A stretch of 61,486 nucleotides of DNA from Clostridiales bacterium UBA1770 (GTDB lineage: Bacteria; Bacillota; Clostridia; Oscillospirales; CAG-272). Position numbers and translations under genes: made by a program. Where the stretch lies: the NCBI GenBank assembly GCA_002315325.1, contig DCGU01000076.1:1-61486 (forward strand), read 5' to 3'. This document shows, piece after piece, positions 37,787-48,600 of the stretch (positions within the stretch are counted from its first letter, which is position 1; the number at the start of each line of letters is the position of its first letter). The notes below the pieces were generated by a model. That model had not been told where the DNA came from. It was given only the letters and a program-made list of their open reading frames with translations, and ran no database searches.

Positions 37787-38437
37787 ATGCTGCAATTGGA
37801 AAATATTGAAAAAGGGTATAACGGTGAACCGGTTTTGCGCGGCATTACGCTGACAATCAACGATGGGGAATACCTGTCCGTGATGGGGCGCAGCGGCAGC
37901 GGTAAAACGACGTTGCTCAACATTTTGGGCGGCTTTTTGCCGCCGGAGTCGGGCCGCGTCTTGTGGGACGGTAAGGACGTTTACGCCATGACGGATGCAG
38001 AAACGGCCTACGCACGCTGTAATAAGGTCGGATACGTGTTCCAGGGGTTTAAGCTGATCAATACGCTCAGTGTGGCGGATAATATTTTGCTGCCGGCGTC
38101 ACTTTCCGATCTGGATGATACACGTGTGCGTGCTAATTTCCAAGAGTTGACGCGGGAATTGTGTATTGACACGCTGCTGGAAAAGTACCCGGATCAACTT
38201 TCCGGCGGACAATGCCAGCGTGCCGCTATTTGCCGCGCCCTCTGCTTTGAGCCTTCATTACTGATATTGGATGAGCCGACAGGCGCACTGGACGTGGAAA
38301 ACGAGAAACGCGTTATGGTACTCTTGCGCCGCATCAACCAAGAGAAAAAGATGACGATGGTACAGGTGACGCACAGTGATGCCGTCGCACGGAACGCCGG
38401 ACGGGTTTTGACCATGTCCGATGGTGTTTTGGTGTAA
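37787..38437 (+). CDS. ABC transporter ATPase, cassette 2
   Basis: 216 aa, paralogous to the cassette 1 ATPase over its full length (N-terminus MLQLENIEKGYNGEPVLRGI against IQLQNVEKGYNGESVLRG). Seen: Walker A GRSGSGKTT, Q-loop YVFQGFKLI, signature LSGGQCQRAAICRAL and Walker B LLILDEPTGALD. The ATG is 1 nt past the lipoprotein stop and has GGGGGG upstream. The permease follows after 6 nt. It belongs to the MacB/BceA/LolD group that powers FtsX-type permeases. Confidence 0.94.
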   Translation: MLQLENIEKGYNGEPVLRGITLTINDGEYLSVMGRSGSGKTTLLNILGGFLPPESGRVLWDGKDVYAMTDAETAYARCNKVGYVFQGFKLINTLSVADNILLPASLSDLDDTRVRANFQELTRELCIDTLLEKYPDQLSGGQCQRAAICRALCFEPSLLILDEPTGALDVENEKRVMVLLRRINQEKKMTMVQVTHSDAVARNAGRVLTMSDGVLV

Positions 38438-38443
38438 ACGTTT

Positions 38444-40774
38444 ATGAGTTTGAACGTTAAAAAAGAAAAAACCGCCTTGCGGGCATACGGCAGGCACTTA
38501 ATACGCACCGTGCGCAGACAACCGTTACAGCCGCTGTTTTTGGTGATCATTTTGACACTGGCCTGTTTGATGCAAATCGTGGGGCTTTCGGTCTCGGACG
38601 CCATCGAACTGGAAAATGAGCGTAAGAATGAATCGTCCTGCGGCATTGCCGACGTACGTATCGAGGTGGGTGCCGATGCCGATGCACGGTTTATCACAGC
38701 CAAGGCCGCACAAACTTTTTTGCCCGATACAGCAAGTGTGACGGGTGTCATCTCGATATCATACGTGCGCGAGCAAGATGTGCTTTATGGGTATGCGGTT
38801 GACTTTGATACCGTCAATGACGTTTTCCCGCTGTGGTTCACGGAAAGCAATACTGTGCCGAGTGCCTTGCGTGGAAACGCCCTGTTTATCACGCAGGATT
38901 ATGCCGATGCCTATGCATTGGCTGTCGGAGATACCGTGACGCTGCAATTGTTCAACAGCGACGTCGTCTATACTGTGTATGGTATTTCGCCCTATCCGTT
39001 TTTGGGGGATGGCAGCGTGCTGTGCGACGTTTCCTCCGTCGTGGCGCAATTGACGCAGAAATCTGATTTCGTATCGCTTTTTGCGCAAGGCACGGAGGTC
39101 TTCAGCCGGCTGTATATCGCCGGCATCGAACCTGATAGCTCCACTTTGGAAGCACTCTCCGCTTTGTATCCCGATGCCGTTGTATCCGCCGTGCAAAAAA
39201 ATAACTTTCTTGACGGGTTTAATTTTTTCGGCATCATATCTGCCGTGATGGTGCTGATGACCGAGGTGGCCGCCTTGGTCGTTTCTGCGACCGGGTGCTA
39301 CTGTATGGCTAAGGAAAGGGAAGAGTATACCTTTTTATTTTCGTTGGTCGGCTTTTCACGATGCCGCGCGTATTTTTACCGCGTACTTGAAATGCTGGCG
39401 TATGCCGTCGTCGCACTGCTCATCGGTCTTATTCTATCAATCCCCTGCGGCAGAGCCGTATACGCTTACGTCAACTTAAAATACGTCACGTATGCCATTA
39501 TGCCATATCCCGTACTGACTGCCGTCGGCGCATCGCTCATTCTATGCTTTCTTTCGCCGCTTTTGGCGGAGATTGCGCGCACGGCGGGGCACAAGAAACA
39601 AATCAGCGGCGCCAAATGGATTGCCGCCGTTTGCTCGGGAATCCTATTGCTGTGCGTGGTTGCCGTCATACTTTTGCCGGTGCGGCTGCGCTTCGGCGTT
39701 ACCGTTGTCGGCGTGGCGTGCGGCGTTTTGGCAGCTGCTCTGGGTATATCCCCCATGTTAGCGCACGCTGCCGAGAAAGCACCGCGACACACCGACCGTA
39801 AAAACGTACCGGCCGTGCTTGCACGTAAAAACTGCCGGCGCGTGGGAGAATTAGCCAACTCCTGTCGCCTGGTGGCCGTGTTGCTGCCGGTTATTATGAC
39901 GGCCGGATTCTTATGTTTTGCCGTATATGCGTCGATCGTTCTCGAACCAAAGATGTTTGACGCTTCCTATGCCGTCGTGGGCGGGAATACGACGGTTCCT
40001 GCCGTTTTGGAAGACACAGAAGAAGTGGGAAAAACCTTTCTGTTGCGTACGGCCGTTTTGAAATTGGAAAACGGCAAAAGTGCCAACGTGTGGGGCGTAT
40101 CCGATATTGACGTTTTCGGAAATGAACTGAAGGCGTTGACGCTGCCCGACGTGGGGGAAGCCTTTGGGTCTCGGTTTACCATGGAATCGCGCGACATGCC
40201 GGTCGGGACGACGTACGAACTCGATTTGGGAAAATCGACGGTTGCGATGACGATGATTGATTCCAAAAAAATAACGTCGCCGTATTTGATTACGAATGCG
40301 GAAACGTTGACCGGGGTCAACGCCACGTACTTAGTTCGCCCTGCCGACGGTGTGTCCGATATCGAGCTGTACAACGCGCTTTGCGAAGCACTGGCGGACA
40401 GTATGGTAACCATTGTCCCCACGAGCAGCCTTGTTTCGCATTATTTGGAGATTTTTGTGGTGTATTTCTATTTTTGCCGCATGATGCTCCTGTTATTAAT
40501 CGCCTTCGGTCTGTTCGGCGTGTGTAATAACTTGGCGGAAAACCTGCGCTCGCGCCGCACGGAACTGGGTATGTTCGTGTTGTGCGGCATGACGAAAAAA
40601 GAGATACGCCGCATGATGGCGCAGGAATACCGGCACGTTGCCCGGCTCAGCGTCGGGCTGGGTCTGCTTCTTGCTGCAGTGTTTATCGTGCTGGTCAATT
40701 ACGGCATCCGCGGCTATTCCACCGACTGTTTCGTGCAGCTCGGCGTTTATTTTAAGTATTACGTGTTTGCGTGA
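38444..40774 (+). CDS. FtsX-domain ABC permease, cassette 2
   Basis: 776 aa, with the same plan as the cassette 1 permease: N-terminal helix (~30-50), extracytoplasmic domain, FtsX unit with EEYTFLFSLVGFS, middle helices, second extracytoplasmic domain and final FtsX unit with SRRTELGMFVLCGMTKKEIRRMM. Both permeases end near a YSTDC motif. The cytoplasmic and membrane parts match cassette 1 better than the extracytoplasmic parts, as expected if the two handle different cargo or partners. It is the last gene before a strong terminator. Confidence 0.88.
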   Translation: MSLNVKKEKTALRAYGRHLIRTVRRQPLQPLFLVIILTLACLMQIVGLSVSDAIELENERKNESSCGIADVRIEVGADADARFITAKAAQTFLPDTASVTGVISISYVREQDVLYGYAVDFDTVNDVFPLWFTESNTVPSALRGNALFITQDYADAYALAVGDTVTLQLFNSDVVYTVYGISPYPFLGDGSVLCDVSSVVAQLTQKSDFVSLFAQGTEVFSRLYIAGIEPDSSTLEALSALYPDAVVSAVQKNNFLDGFNFFGIISAVMVLMTEVAALVVSATGCYCMAKEREEYTFLFSLVGFSRCRAYFYRVLEMLAYAVVALLIGLILSIPCGRAVYAYVNLKYVTYAIMPYPVLTAVGASLILCFLSPLLAEIARTAGHKKQISGAKWIAAVCSGILLLCVVAVILLPVRLRFGVTVVGVACGVLAAALGISPMLAHAAEKAPRHTDRKNVPAVLARKNCRRVGELANSCRLVAVLLPVIMTAGFLCFAVYASIVLEPKMFDASYAVVGGNTTVPAVLEDTEEVGKTFLLRTAVLKLENGKSANVWGVSDIDVFGNELKALTLPDVGEAFGSRFTMESRDMPVGTTYELDLGKSTVAMTMIDSKKITSPYLITNAETLTGVNATYLVRPADGVSDIELYNALCEALADSMVTIVPTSSLVSHYLEIFVVYFYFCRMMLLLLIAFGLFGVCNNLAENLRSRRTELGMFVLCGMTKKEIRRMMAQEYRHVARLSVGLGLLLAAVFIVLVNYGIRGYSTDCFVQLGVYFKYYVFA

Positions 40775-40822
40775 TTTGTGACGTACAATCGATATACGCC
40801 TTATTATAAATTAATAAAACGT

Positions 40823-40858
40823 CCCGTCTGCGGCATTTTGCCGCAGACGGGAGTTTTT
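40823..40858 (+). terminator. Terminator of cassette 2 operon
   Basis: CCCGTCTGCGGC pairs perfectly with GCCGCAGACGGG over a 5-nt loop, followed by TTTTT. It also separates the operon from the convergent ATPase gene. Confidence 0.93.
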
Positions 40859-40921
40859 GATAGCATTCTTTTCGATAAGGACGGCGCGCCGTGTTTGCGT
40901 TTTAGTGCTAAGGGTGCGGTG

Positions 40922-42127
40922 TTAAGAATTGGTCTCTTTCAAAAGCCAGTTCGCTATGTCGGTGATCATAATACCTTCATACTGATAGTCTTCATGCCCG
41001 GTTCTGGCAATAATCATTTTAGGGTAAGCGTCTTTTATTTGCAGTAACGGGCTGATTTCCCGTTGCATCGTGTTGCTGTCACCAATATTGTCAGAAACCT
41101 GCACGTATATTTTCTCGTCTCGTTTTAGGGCAACAAAGTCAATTTCTTTTTGGTAAAGCTTGCCTACGTACACCTCGTATCCGCGACGTATTAACTCCAA
41201 ATAGACAATATTCTCATAGGTTCTGCCGAAATCAAGATTTTTGGTGCCGTTTACAGCGTATTTGAAAGAAGGGTCGCAAAGATAGTATTTTTTGCTTGTT
41301 GCCAAATACTTTTTTCCTTTTAAATCGTACCGCTTGGCTTCATAAAAGAGAAACGCGTTTTCCAAATACCGGATATATTTATCTACTGTTTTTCGTGTGA
41401 TTTCGCTTTTCTCACGGTTTAAGGTATCACAAACGTTGTTCGGTGCCAGTAGATTTCCGATATTATCCATCATAAATGCGGATATGGACAGAAACTCCGA
41501 CTGATTTCGGATTTTGTATTTTGTCACCAGGTCTCTGATAAGAATCGTTTTGTAAACGTCATTCACGTAATCAAGACTCTTTTCCTCTGCGGGATATGGA
41601 TATGCACCCGCCATGCCGCCTTTTCGAACGTATTGATCAAAGGCATCGGAAAAATGATCGTTGATATGGAAGTACTCCGTATATTCTTTAAAAGAAAACG
41701 GTAGTACTTTAACTTCCATGACTCTTCCGGTAAACAGCGTAGCCAAATCCGAACTTAACAAAAAGGCATTTGAACCGGTAAGATAGATATCAAACAGCCC
41801 TTTGGTATGCAAACTGTTTATGGCGAGCTCAAACTTTTCGCAAAGTTGGATTTCATCAATCATAACAACGTTATGTGACGAAGGCGCGTACTGCTGCATA
41901 ACGTATTCGTGCAATCGATGGTAATCAAGAAGGGAATCGTATTCCAATTCCTGCAAATTAATCGATATGATTTTTACGTCCTTTTCCGTATTGTGCAGAT
42001 ATTCTGCAAATTGGCGAAGGAGAACAGATTTTCCGCTTCTGCGTACCCCGGTGATCACTTTTATATCAGGTGTGCCGCTTAAGGCAATAAGTTCATTTAG
42101 GTATTTACCGCGTTGAATGTATGCCAC
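40922..42127 (-). CDS. AAA ATPase with DUF4143 domain
   Basis: 401 aa. Seen: Walker A GVRRSGKS near residue 27, Walker B-type NVVMIDEIQLCE near residue 105, LTGSNAFLLSSDLATLFTGR, and a C-terminal DUF4143 region with a nuclease-like KEIDFVALKRDEKIYVQV. These ATPases are widespread orphan genes of unclear role, sometimes linked to defence or toxin systems. A GTG start at 42127 is chosen because AAGGGAG lies 9 nt upstream; the frame stays open 37 codons further but runs through an inverted-repeat element. It is transcribed opposite to all its neighbours, suggesting independent acquisition. Confidence 0.85.
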   Translation of the reverse strand: MAYIQRGKYLNELIALSGTPDIKVITGVRRSGKSVLLRQFAEYLHNTEKDVKIISINLQELEYDSLLDYHRLHEYVMQQYAPSSHNVVMIDEIQLCEKFELAINSLHTKGLFDIYLTGSNAFLLSSDLATLFTGRVMEVKVLPFSFKEYTEYFHINDHFSDAFDQYVRKGGMAGAYPYPAEEKSLDYVNDVYKTILIRDLVTKYKIRNQSEFLSISAFMMDNIGNLLAPNNVCDTLNREKSEITRKTVDKYIRYLENAFLFYEAKRYDLKGKKYLATSKKYYLCDPSFKYAVNGTKNLDFGRTYENIVYLELIRRGYEVYVGKLYQKEIDFVALKRDEKIYVQVSDNIGDSNTMQREISPLLQIKDAYPKMIIARTGHEDYQYEGIMITDIANWLLKETNS

Positions 42128-42210
42128 GATGCAATTCTCCCTTTCTATGTGATATTTATGTGTGATATTTGATAATAGTATACCATCTTTTAGGGGGCCT
42201 ATCAATACGT

Positions 42211-42253
42211 CTATTCCCAAAACTTTAAAAATTTTCATTTTTCGGGAATAGAA
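42211..42253. repeat. Inverted-repeat element, copy B
   Basis: CTATTCCC and GGGAATAG flank a T-rich spacer; the 40-bp core 42214-42253 matches 22812-22851 at 37 of 40 positions. As at copy A, a terminator follows within 30-50 bp. Confidence 0.8.
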
Positions 42254-42280
42254 TTCCGCCGAGGGTCACGTATATCATCA

Positions 42281-42318
42281 ATTCGCTTGCAGAAAAACAA
42301 CTGCAGGCGAATTTTTTT
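42281..42318 (+). terminator. Rightward terminator
   Basis: ATTCGCTTGCAG pairs with CTGCAGGCGAAT (one mismatch) over 8 nt, then TTTTTTT. No plus-strand gene ends just before it, so it may insulate the following giant gene. Confidence 0.8.
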
Positions 42319-42361
42319 GCTTGGGGATATAAAAGTCCCGCATTTATTCGGCATAGTAAAC

Positions 42362-42390
42362 TTGTCTACACTATAATTATATGATATAAT
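42362..42390 (+). promoter_or_regulatory. Predicted promoter of the 3881-aa gene
   Basis: TTGTCT, 17-bp spacer, TATAAT. It leaves a ~285-nt leader. Confidence 0.75.
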
Positions 42391-42683
42391 TATTTGTGCG
42401 CGTGACGTGAAAACAGTGTAAAAGCGTGCCGCAGGGCATAAAAACGTGTGTCCGAGTTAACGCAAAGATAACGCGCACGGTGTATAATAATATAATTTAC
42501 ACTTAAATCAAATATAATTTTAAAGAGGAGAACGCGTGAAGTAACGTACAGCATGCTTGAACACTTGCTGTTCACGCAGCATAAAAAGCGCTTCCCGGTC
42601 ATGGCTGCCGCCAAGCCCGACGCGTTTTTATGCATAAGATAGTATTATTTTGATAGCCGCCAAGGGCGGCATGGAGGTATAAA
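42391..42683 (+). other. Long leader of the 3881-aa gene
   Basis: The leader includes AAAGAGGAG followed by a two-codon mini-frame GTG AAG TAA (42536-42544), a 29-codon frame from ATG 42552 lacking a close ribosome site, and GCCGCC/GGGCGGC-type hairpin sequence (42657-42671) immediately before the true TGGAGG site. It could be a regulatory leader; no known riboswitch motif was recognised. Confidence 0.4.
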
Positions 42684-45600
42684 ATGAAGAACAAACTCAC
42701 AACAAAAGTATCACTCATTTTATTGATGATACTCACGTTCGTTGTACTGCTCGGCGTGAACGTCGGCGCAGCGTCCACGGAGATTACTTCCGGAACGAAG
42801 ACGCTCACGTTGAAGAATAGCGGCGAATACGTGCTAAACGGAGACGTGACGCGTAATATCAAGATTCCGTCGTACTCCGACGTGACCATTGATTTAAACG
42901 GGCACGTTTTGTGCGGTACGGGCAACGGCAGCGTTATCACTAATAATGGTTATTTGACCATTAAAGACAGCAACCCGGATGCGCTGCATTACTACGTGGT
43001 TAATGCGGATGGTTCCTGGACCTGGAATGACGCTGCTGACAAGACGAATGCGGTATTGTATGCCTCGTTAACCGATGCGCCGACGGCAGGAACTGTCGTT
43101 TGCGTGCCCGGCGGTGCAATCACCGGCGGTAATGCCTCATACGGCGGTGCTATCAATAATGCCGCAAAAGACAAAGACACGTATCTGTTTTTGGATGGCG
43201 GTAATTTTATCGGTAACGTTGCTAAAAAGGGCGGCGGCGCCATTGCAAGCCAAAATAAAACAAGCGGAAGCGATATTCTTTTCACATCAACTCTTACGAT
43301 GAAGAACAACGTTAAGGTGCTTGGTAATATTGTAAAGAGTGACGCCAACAATACAATGGGTGGCGGTGTTTACGTGAACAGTATAGCCAATTTGGATAGT
43401 TGTGATATTTCGTATAATGTTTCTGTTTGCACTGCTGACGGCAACCGTGCCTATACGGGTGGGTTGTATTTTGGTGAAAAGGCGACCGTAACCAATTTAG
43501 CTTTACAGCAAGAACTTTCGCACTTGACCATTGTTGGTAATATTACGCTGGCATCCGGCGATTGTTCGGTTGCTTTAGGCGGCGGTATTTCCTTTGCGTG
43601 CCAAGGCAATATTAGACTTTTTTCCTGTACCGTTCGCGGCAACCGCGTCCTGGCAACCGGGCTGGAAACGGCCGGCACTGCACGTGCCTTTGGTGGCGGT
43701 GCTTATGTCTATAATGACAATTTAGTTTTGACGTTGAAAGATACGACGGTATCGGATAACGTTGCTAAAGTTGAAGCACCCAAAGACGGTGATGCCCTTC
43801 GATATGCGTTTGGCGGCGGTATTTATATCGGCCACGGAACGTTGAATATCAACGATGATGACGTCTTAATATCCGGCAACCTTGCGGATGCCACGTATAA
43901 GGCACAGGGCTCCGGCGTGTATATGGCCGGGAACACGACCTTTATCATGACAGCCGGAAAAATCACCGGGAACACCATTAAAGCCTACAGAGACGGTGAC
44001 GTCAATGAGGAGGAGGGTGCCGGCGTTATCGTCACCTATGATTCATGCGCGTTTAAGGTCGGTGGAGGAGCGGTGATTGTAAGCAACACTGACTCCCTGG
44101 GTGCTGAAAATAACGTTTACCTGCGCGAAAATGCGGTTATTTCGACACTGCCAAATCCGACTGACATGAGAATCGGTGTGACGGTAGTGAACGGTGTAGG
44201 TACGATTACGGATATGACGTCCGTGCCTGTTCATTCGTATTTTTTTGCGGACAACGCAGATTATACGTTGATGAATGAGGGTGTTGTTCAAAACTACGTT
44301 TTAAAATCAGTCGTTCCCGTATGTGTTGTGACCGACGGTGCACTTCAGGGGCAGAAATTTGGCAGAGTTAAAGATGCCTTTGACAAAGCATCACAATTAG
44401 AAATAACGGTTTCACTTTTATGCGATCAAACCGAATGCATTGAACTTCAAACAGGTGCTATCGGCACGATTGATTTGAATGGGTACGTTCTTTCAGCCCC
44501 CGACGGGAAATCCGCCATTGTAAATGGCGCTCTTTTGACCGTGACGGATTTGAATACTGTGAGAACGTCATCACATAAGTTTGTTTATCGCAAGACTGAT
44601 GCATGGACCCTGACGAATACTGTCGAAGATGCTATTGGGGTTTCCGCAATTGACGAGGACACTCTTGAGGGTACTATTGTTATCGTGTACGGCAGTGTCA
44701 TTACCGGTGCAAACGGGAACAGCGCAATCGCCAATTCCGGTACAATGGTATTGGAAAACGTCAATATCATCGGTAACGATGCTGCTGGCAACAATGGCGG
44801 CGGGATTACCAATGGTGATAACGGCATTCTTACGCTTGTTGGCTGTATCATTGCCGGCAACAAAGCAGCAAACGGCGGCGGTATATATGCGGATAAAGCA
44901 ACCGGAGGAAATTGCTTCGCAGAAGGCACGAAAATCACGATGGCAGACGGCACCATTCTGCCCATCGAGGACGTTCACGTCGGCGACAAAGTGCTTTCGT
45001 TCAACCATGAAACAGGCAACTATGAAAGTCAAAAGGTCATGCTTGCTTATAGGGGTGAGGCAAAAGCATCCTATTTCACCCTACATTTTGCAGATGGCAA
45101 TGAGCTCAGCATTGTCGGCTGTCACGATTTGTTCGAACAGTCTGCCTGCCGATACGTTACCGTCAGCACAGAAAATGCAACGGAATTCATCGGTAAATAT
45201 TTCTACAATGCGGCAAGTAAATCATGGGTGAAGCTGGAATCCGTGACCTACTGCGACGAAAAAGTTAATTTTTATTCCATATACGTTGCAGGTACCATCA
45301 ACTGCATCGCTAACGGCATGCTTACCATTCCCGACGATATGGAAACGGTATGCAATCTATACGAGTTCAATGCGGATTTAACGGTGAATGCTGAAGCGTT
45401 ACAAGCGGAGATTGACACATACGGCTTGCTTGCATACGAAGATTCCCCCTACGTTTTGTCCCGTGAAACGTTTGACGCGCTCAATATGCGTTTTTGGAAT
45501 ATCCTCATCGGCCGCGGTTTTATGACGACCGAGGAACGGGATTACGTTTACAACGAATGGTACCGCGACCTTGACCTGCAGCTGACAAATGCGCAGCTCT

Positions 45601-48600
45601 TTGGTAGTGCCGTGCTGTTTTCTGCCGAGGTGCCTTCCAACTTAACTATTTCCGGCAAGACGTTGATTTTTGGCAACGTCAACGCTTCCGGTGCTGCTGA
45701 TAACGTGTATTTATGCGACGGAAAAGACATTTGCGTTAAAAACCCTGATGCCGATATGTACGTCGGCGTTACGCTTGCCGGCAAAACCGGTGTTGCAACG
45801 ACGGCAGCCGATGATTCTTTTGCCAAGTATTTCTTTAGTGATAACGATGAATACGTGGCATTCGACACAGGTGTTGCGGTTGCTTTGCAGGTATATATCG
45901 GCAACCCCGTTGCTGTCATCAGTGAAACAAATCTGCGGTATGCGTCCCTTACGGATGCCATCAAAGCTGCCGACACGACGCCTTCAACCATTATCCTGTT
46001 GTGCGACGTGACTGAAAACGTTACAATCCCGGATGCTGCAACGATTACGATTGACTTGGACGGCTACGTTTGGCAATCTGTTGCTGATACCGATGAACAT
46101 ATCATTGATAATAACGGCACGTTAACTATCATAGACAGTAATACTCATAACCAAACGCACAATTATAAGGTCAATGCTAAAGGAGTATGGGTACTGACGG
46201 ATGATGAGTATACAAAAACGTTTGCTTCGCTGACAGACATCCCGGCAGAAAATGACGTCATTTGTGTTCCCGGCGGCGTGATTACCGGGAGCAAATTAGT
46301 AGCTATTGCGAACATTAATACACTGAAGATAGCTGGCGGCAATATCATCGGTAATGCAATCGATGATGTGCAAGCCGGAATAATACATCATCACTCGGGT
46401 GAAATGACCATCACGGCGGGTAACATTGTCGGAAACGGTATACATGCCGTCGTTTGTGAGGGCAGCACCTTGACGATGGATGGTGGCTGCATTGCGTATA
46501 ACAACGGTATCGGTGTGGCAATTGATGATGAAAGCAGTTTTTATTTGAAGAATGGTGTCATCCGTGGGAACAGCATCGGCGGTGTCAATAATACCGGTAC
46601 TTTCTTGATGACCGGTGGTCTTATCACCGGCAACAAGGCTGAAATGGGCGCGGGTGTTTATAGCTGTGGCACAATCACCATAGGCGGCACGGCACAAATC
46701 TACGGAAACACCGCAACAGATTGTGGCGATAATTTGACGATTTATGCCCCGATTGCTTTGGGTACCGGAACCGATGCCCCTGCCGATGGCATGATAGTGG
46801 GTATTTCGTTGTTAGACGGTGATGATGCTATCAAAGCCGGTGCTGTAACAAAAGAAACCACGGTACCTTATGCTAAGTATTTCTTTAGCGATAACGATGC
46901 TTACGTGGCATTTAACACGGGTAAACCGACTGCCATGCAGGTATATATCGGCAACCCCGTTGCGGTGATCAGCGAGACCAATTTGGGATATCCATCCATT
47001 AAAGATGCAATCGAAGCCGCCGGCACGACGCCGTCGACGATTAAACTGCTGTGCGACGTAAAAGAGAACGTTACGATTCCTGCAAATGCTGATATCACGC
47101 TCGATTTGAACGGATACGTTCTCTCCGGCGACGGCACGACAAGCGTTATTGTCAACTACGGCACGGCCACCATTACCGACAGCAATCCCACATCAACCCA
47201 TTATTACGTGGTGGACGCAAACGGCGTGTGGCAATGGAATGATAAAGCCACAAAGACAGATGCGGTTAATCTCGCGGATTTAACCGGCATCCCCGCAGCG
47301 GGCACGATTATTTGTGTCCCCGGCGGTGCTATCACCGGCGGCGCGGCTGTCAACGGCGGCGGTATTGAAAGCAAAGGCACGCTCGCCCTGGAAGATGGCA
47401 CCGTTATCGGTAATAAAGTGACGAGTAACGGCGGCGGTGTGTACGTATTCGATAGCAATTTCACAATGACCGGTGGTAAAGTTGTCGGCAACGTTGCCAA
47501 CACTTACGGTGGCGGTATCTACGTTGGTAAACAAGACAGCGTTGCCGACTTTACTATGATTGATGGTAATATCTACGGCAACAAAGCGTCATACGGCGGC
47601 GGTGTGTACGTCTTCAAAGCCAACTTTACCATGACAGGCGGTAACGTTGTCGGTAACAAGTCAACAACTTACGGCGGCGGTGTGTATAATGCCGGCACGT
47701 TTACTATGAACGGCGGTACTGTTTCCGACAATACGGCTGTGGGTGCGAGTAAAATCGGGACAATCTATAAAGATGGCGGTGGTGTGTATAACGCCGATAA
47801 AGCCACCTTTATCATGACCGGCGGAAGCATTACCGGTAACGCAGCGAATAGTGGCGTTTACAACTGCGGTACCATGACTGTTGGCGGTGCTGCAACCATC
47901 ACCGACAATAAAAATAAAGACGGCAAGGCAAGCAACCTGTATTTGCCAAGCGGCAAGACCATCACCGTTCAGGACTTTAACGGTATGGTAGGCATTACTA
48001 CGCAGGATGCACCCGCAGCCGGAGCACTGATTGCATTTACGGGTGCGAACGATGCAAACAAGACATACTTCTTCTCCGATAACGATGCTTACAGTGTTAT
48101 CAAAGCGGACGCCACGCTGTATCTCGGTATCCCTGTCGCGCAAATTGTTGAGACCGGTGAAAAATACGTAAGCATTTATGATGCCGTCACAGCAGCCGGC
48201 ACAACGCCGACGACCATCAAGTTGCTGTGTTACGTACAGGAAAACGTTACGATTCCCGCAGGTGCACAAATCACACTTGACCTCTGTGGCCAAATATTGG
48301 AGGGTGCCGGCGACAGCAGCGTTATTGTCAACTACGGTACGCTGACGGTAACCGACAGCAATCCCGATATTGAACATTATTACACGGTTGTTCCGACCGG
48401 GATGTGGGATTGGAATGATAATGAAATTTGGCTTTCGAGGCCCTTTGCTTCTTTCACAGAGATTCCCTCTGAGGGCACGATTATCTGTGTTCCCGGCGGC
48501 GCGATTACCGGCGGTGCGGGTATGCTTTTATACGAAGATGATCCTGATACCTACGGCGGCTGTGTATGCAATAAAGGCACGTTCACAATGAACGGCGGCA

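Noticed and set aside
42128..42238. N-terminal extension of the DUF4143 ATPase
   Set aside because: It runs through the inverted-repeat element; GTG at 42127 has a proper ribosome site.
42552..42641. Possible 29-codon leader peptide before the 3881-aa gene
   Set aside because: Its ATG has no ribosome site at suitable distance; kept only as part of the leader description.
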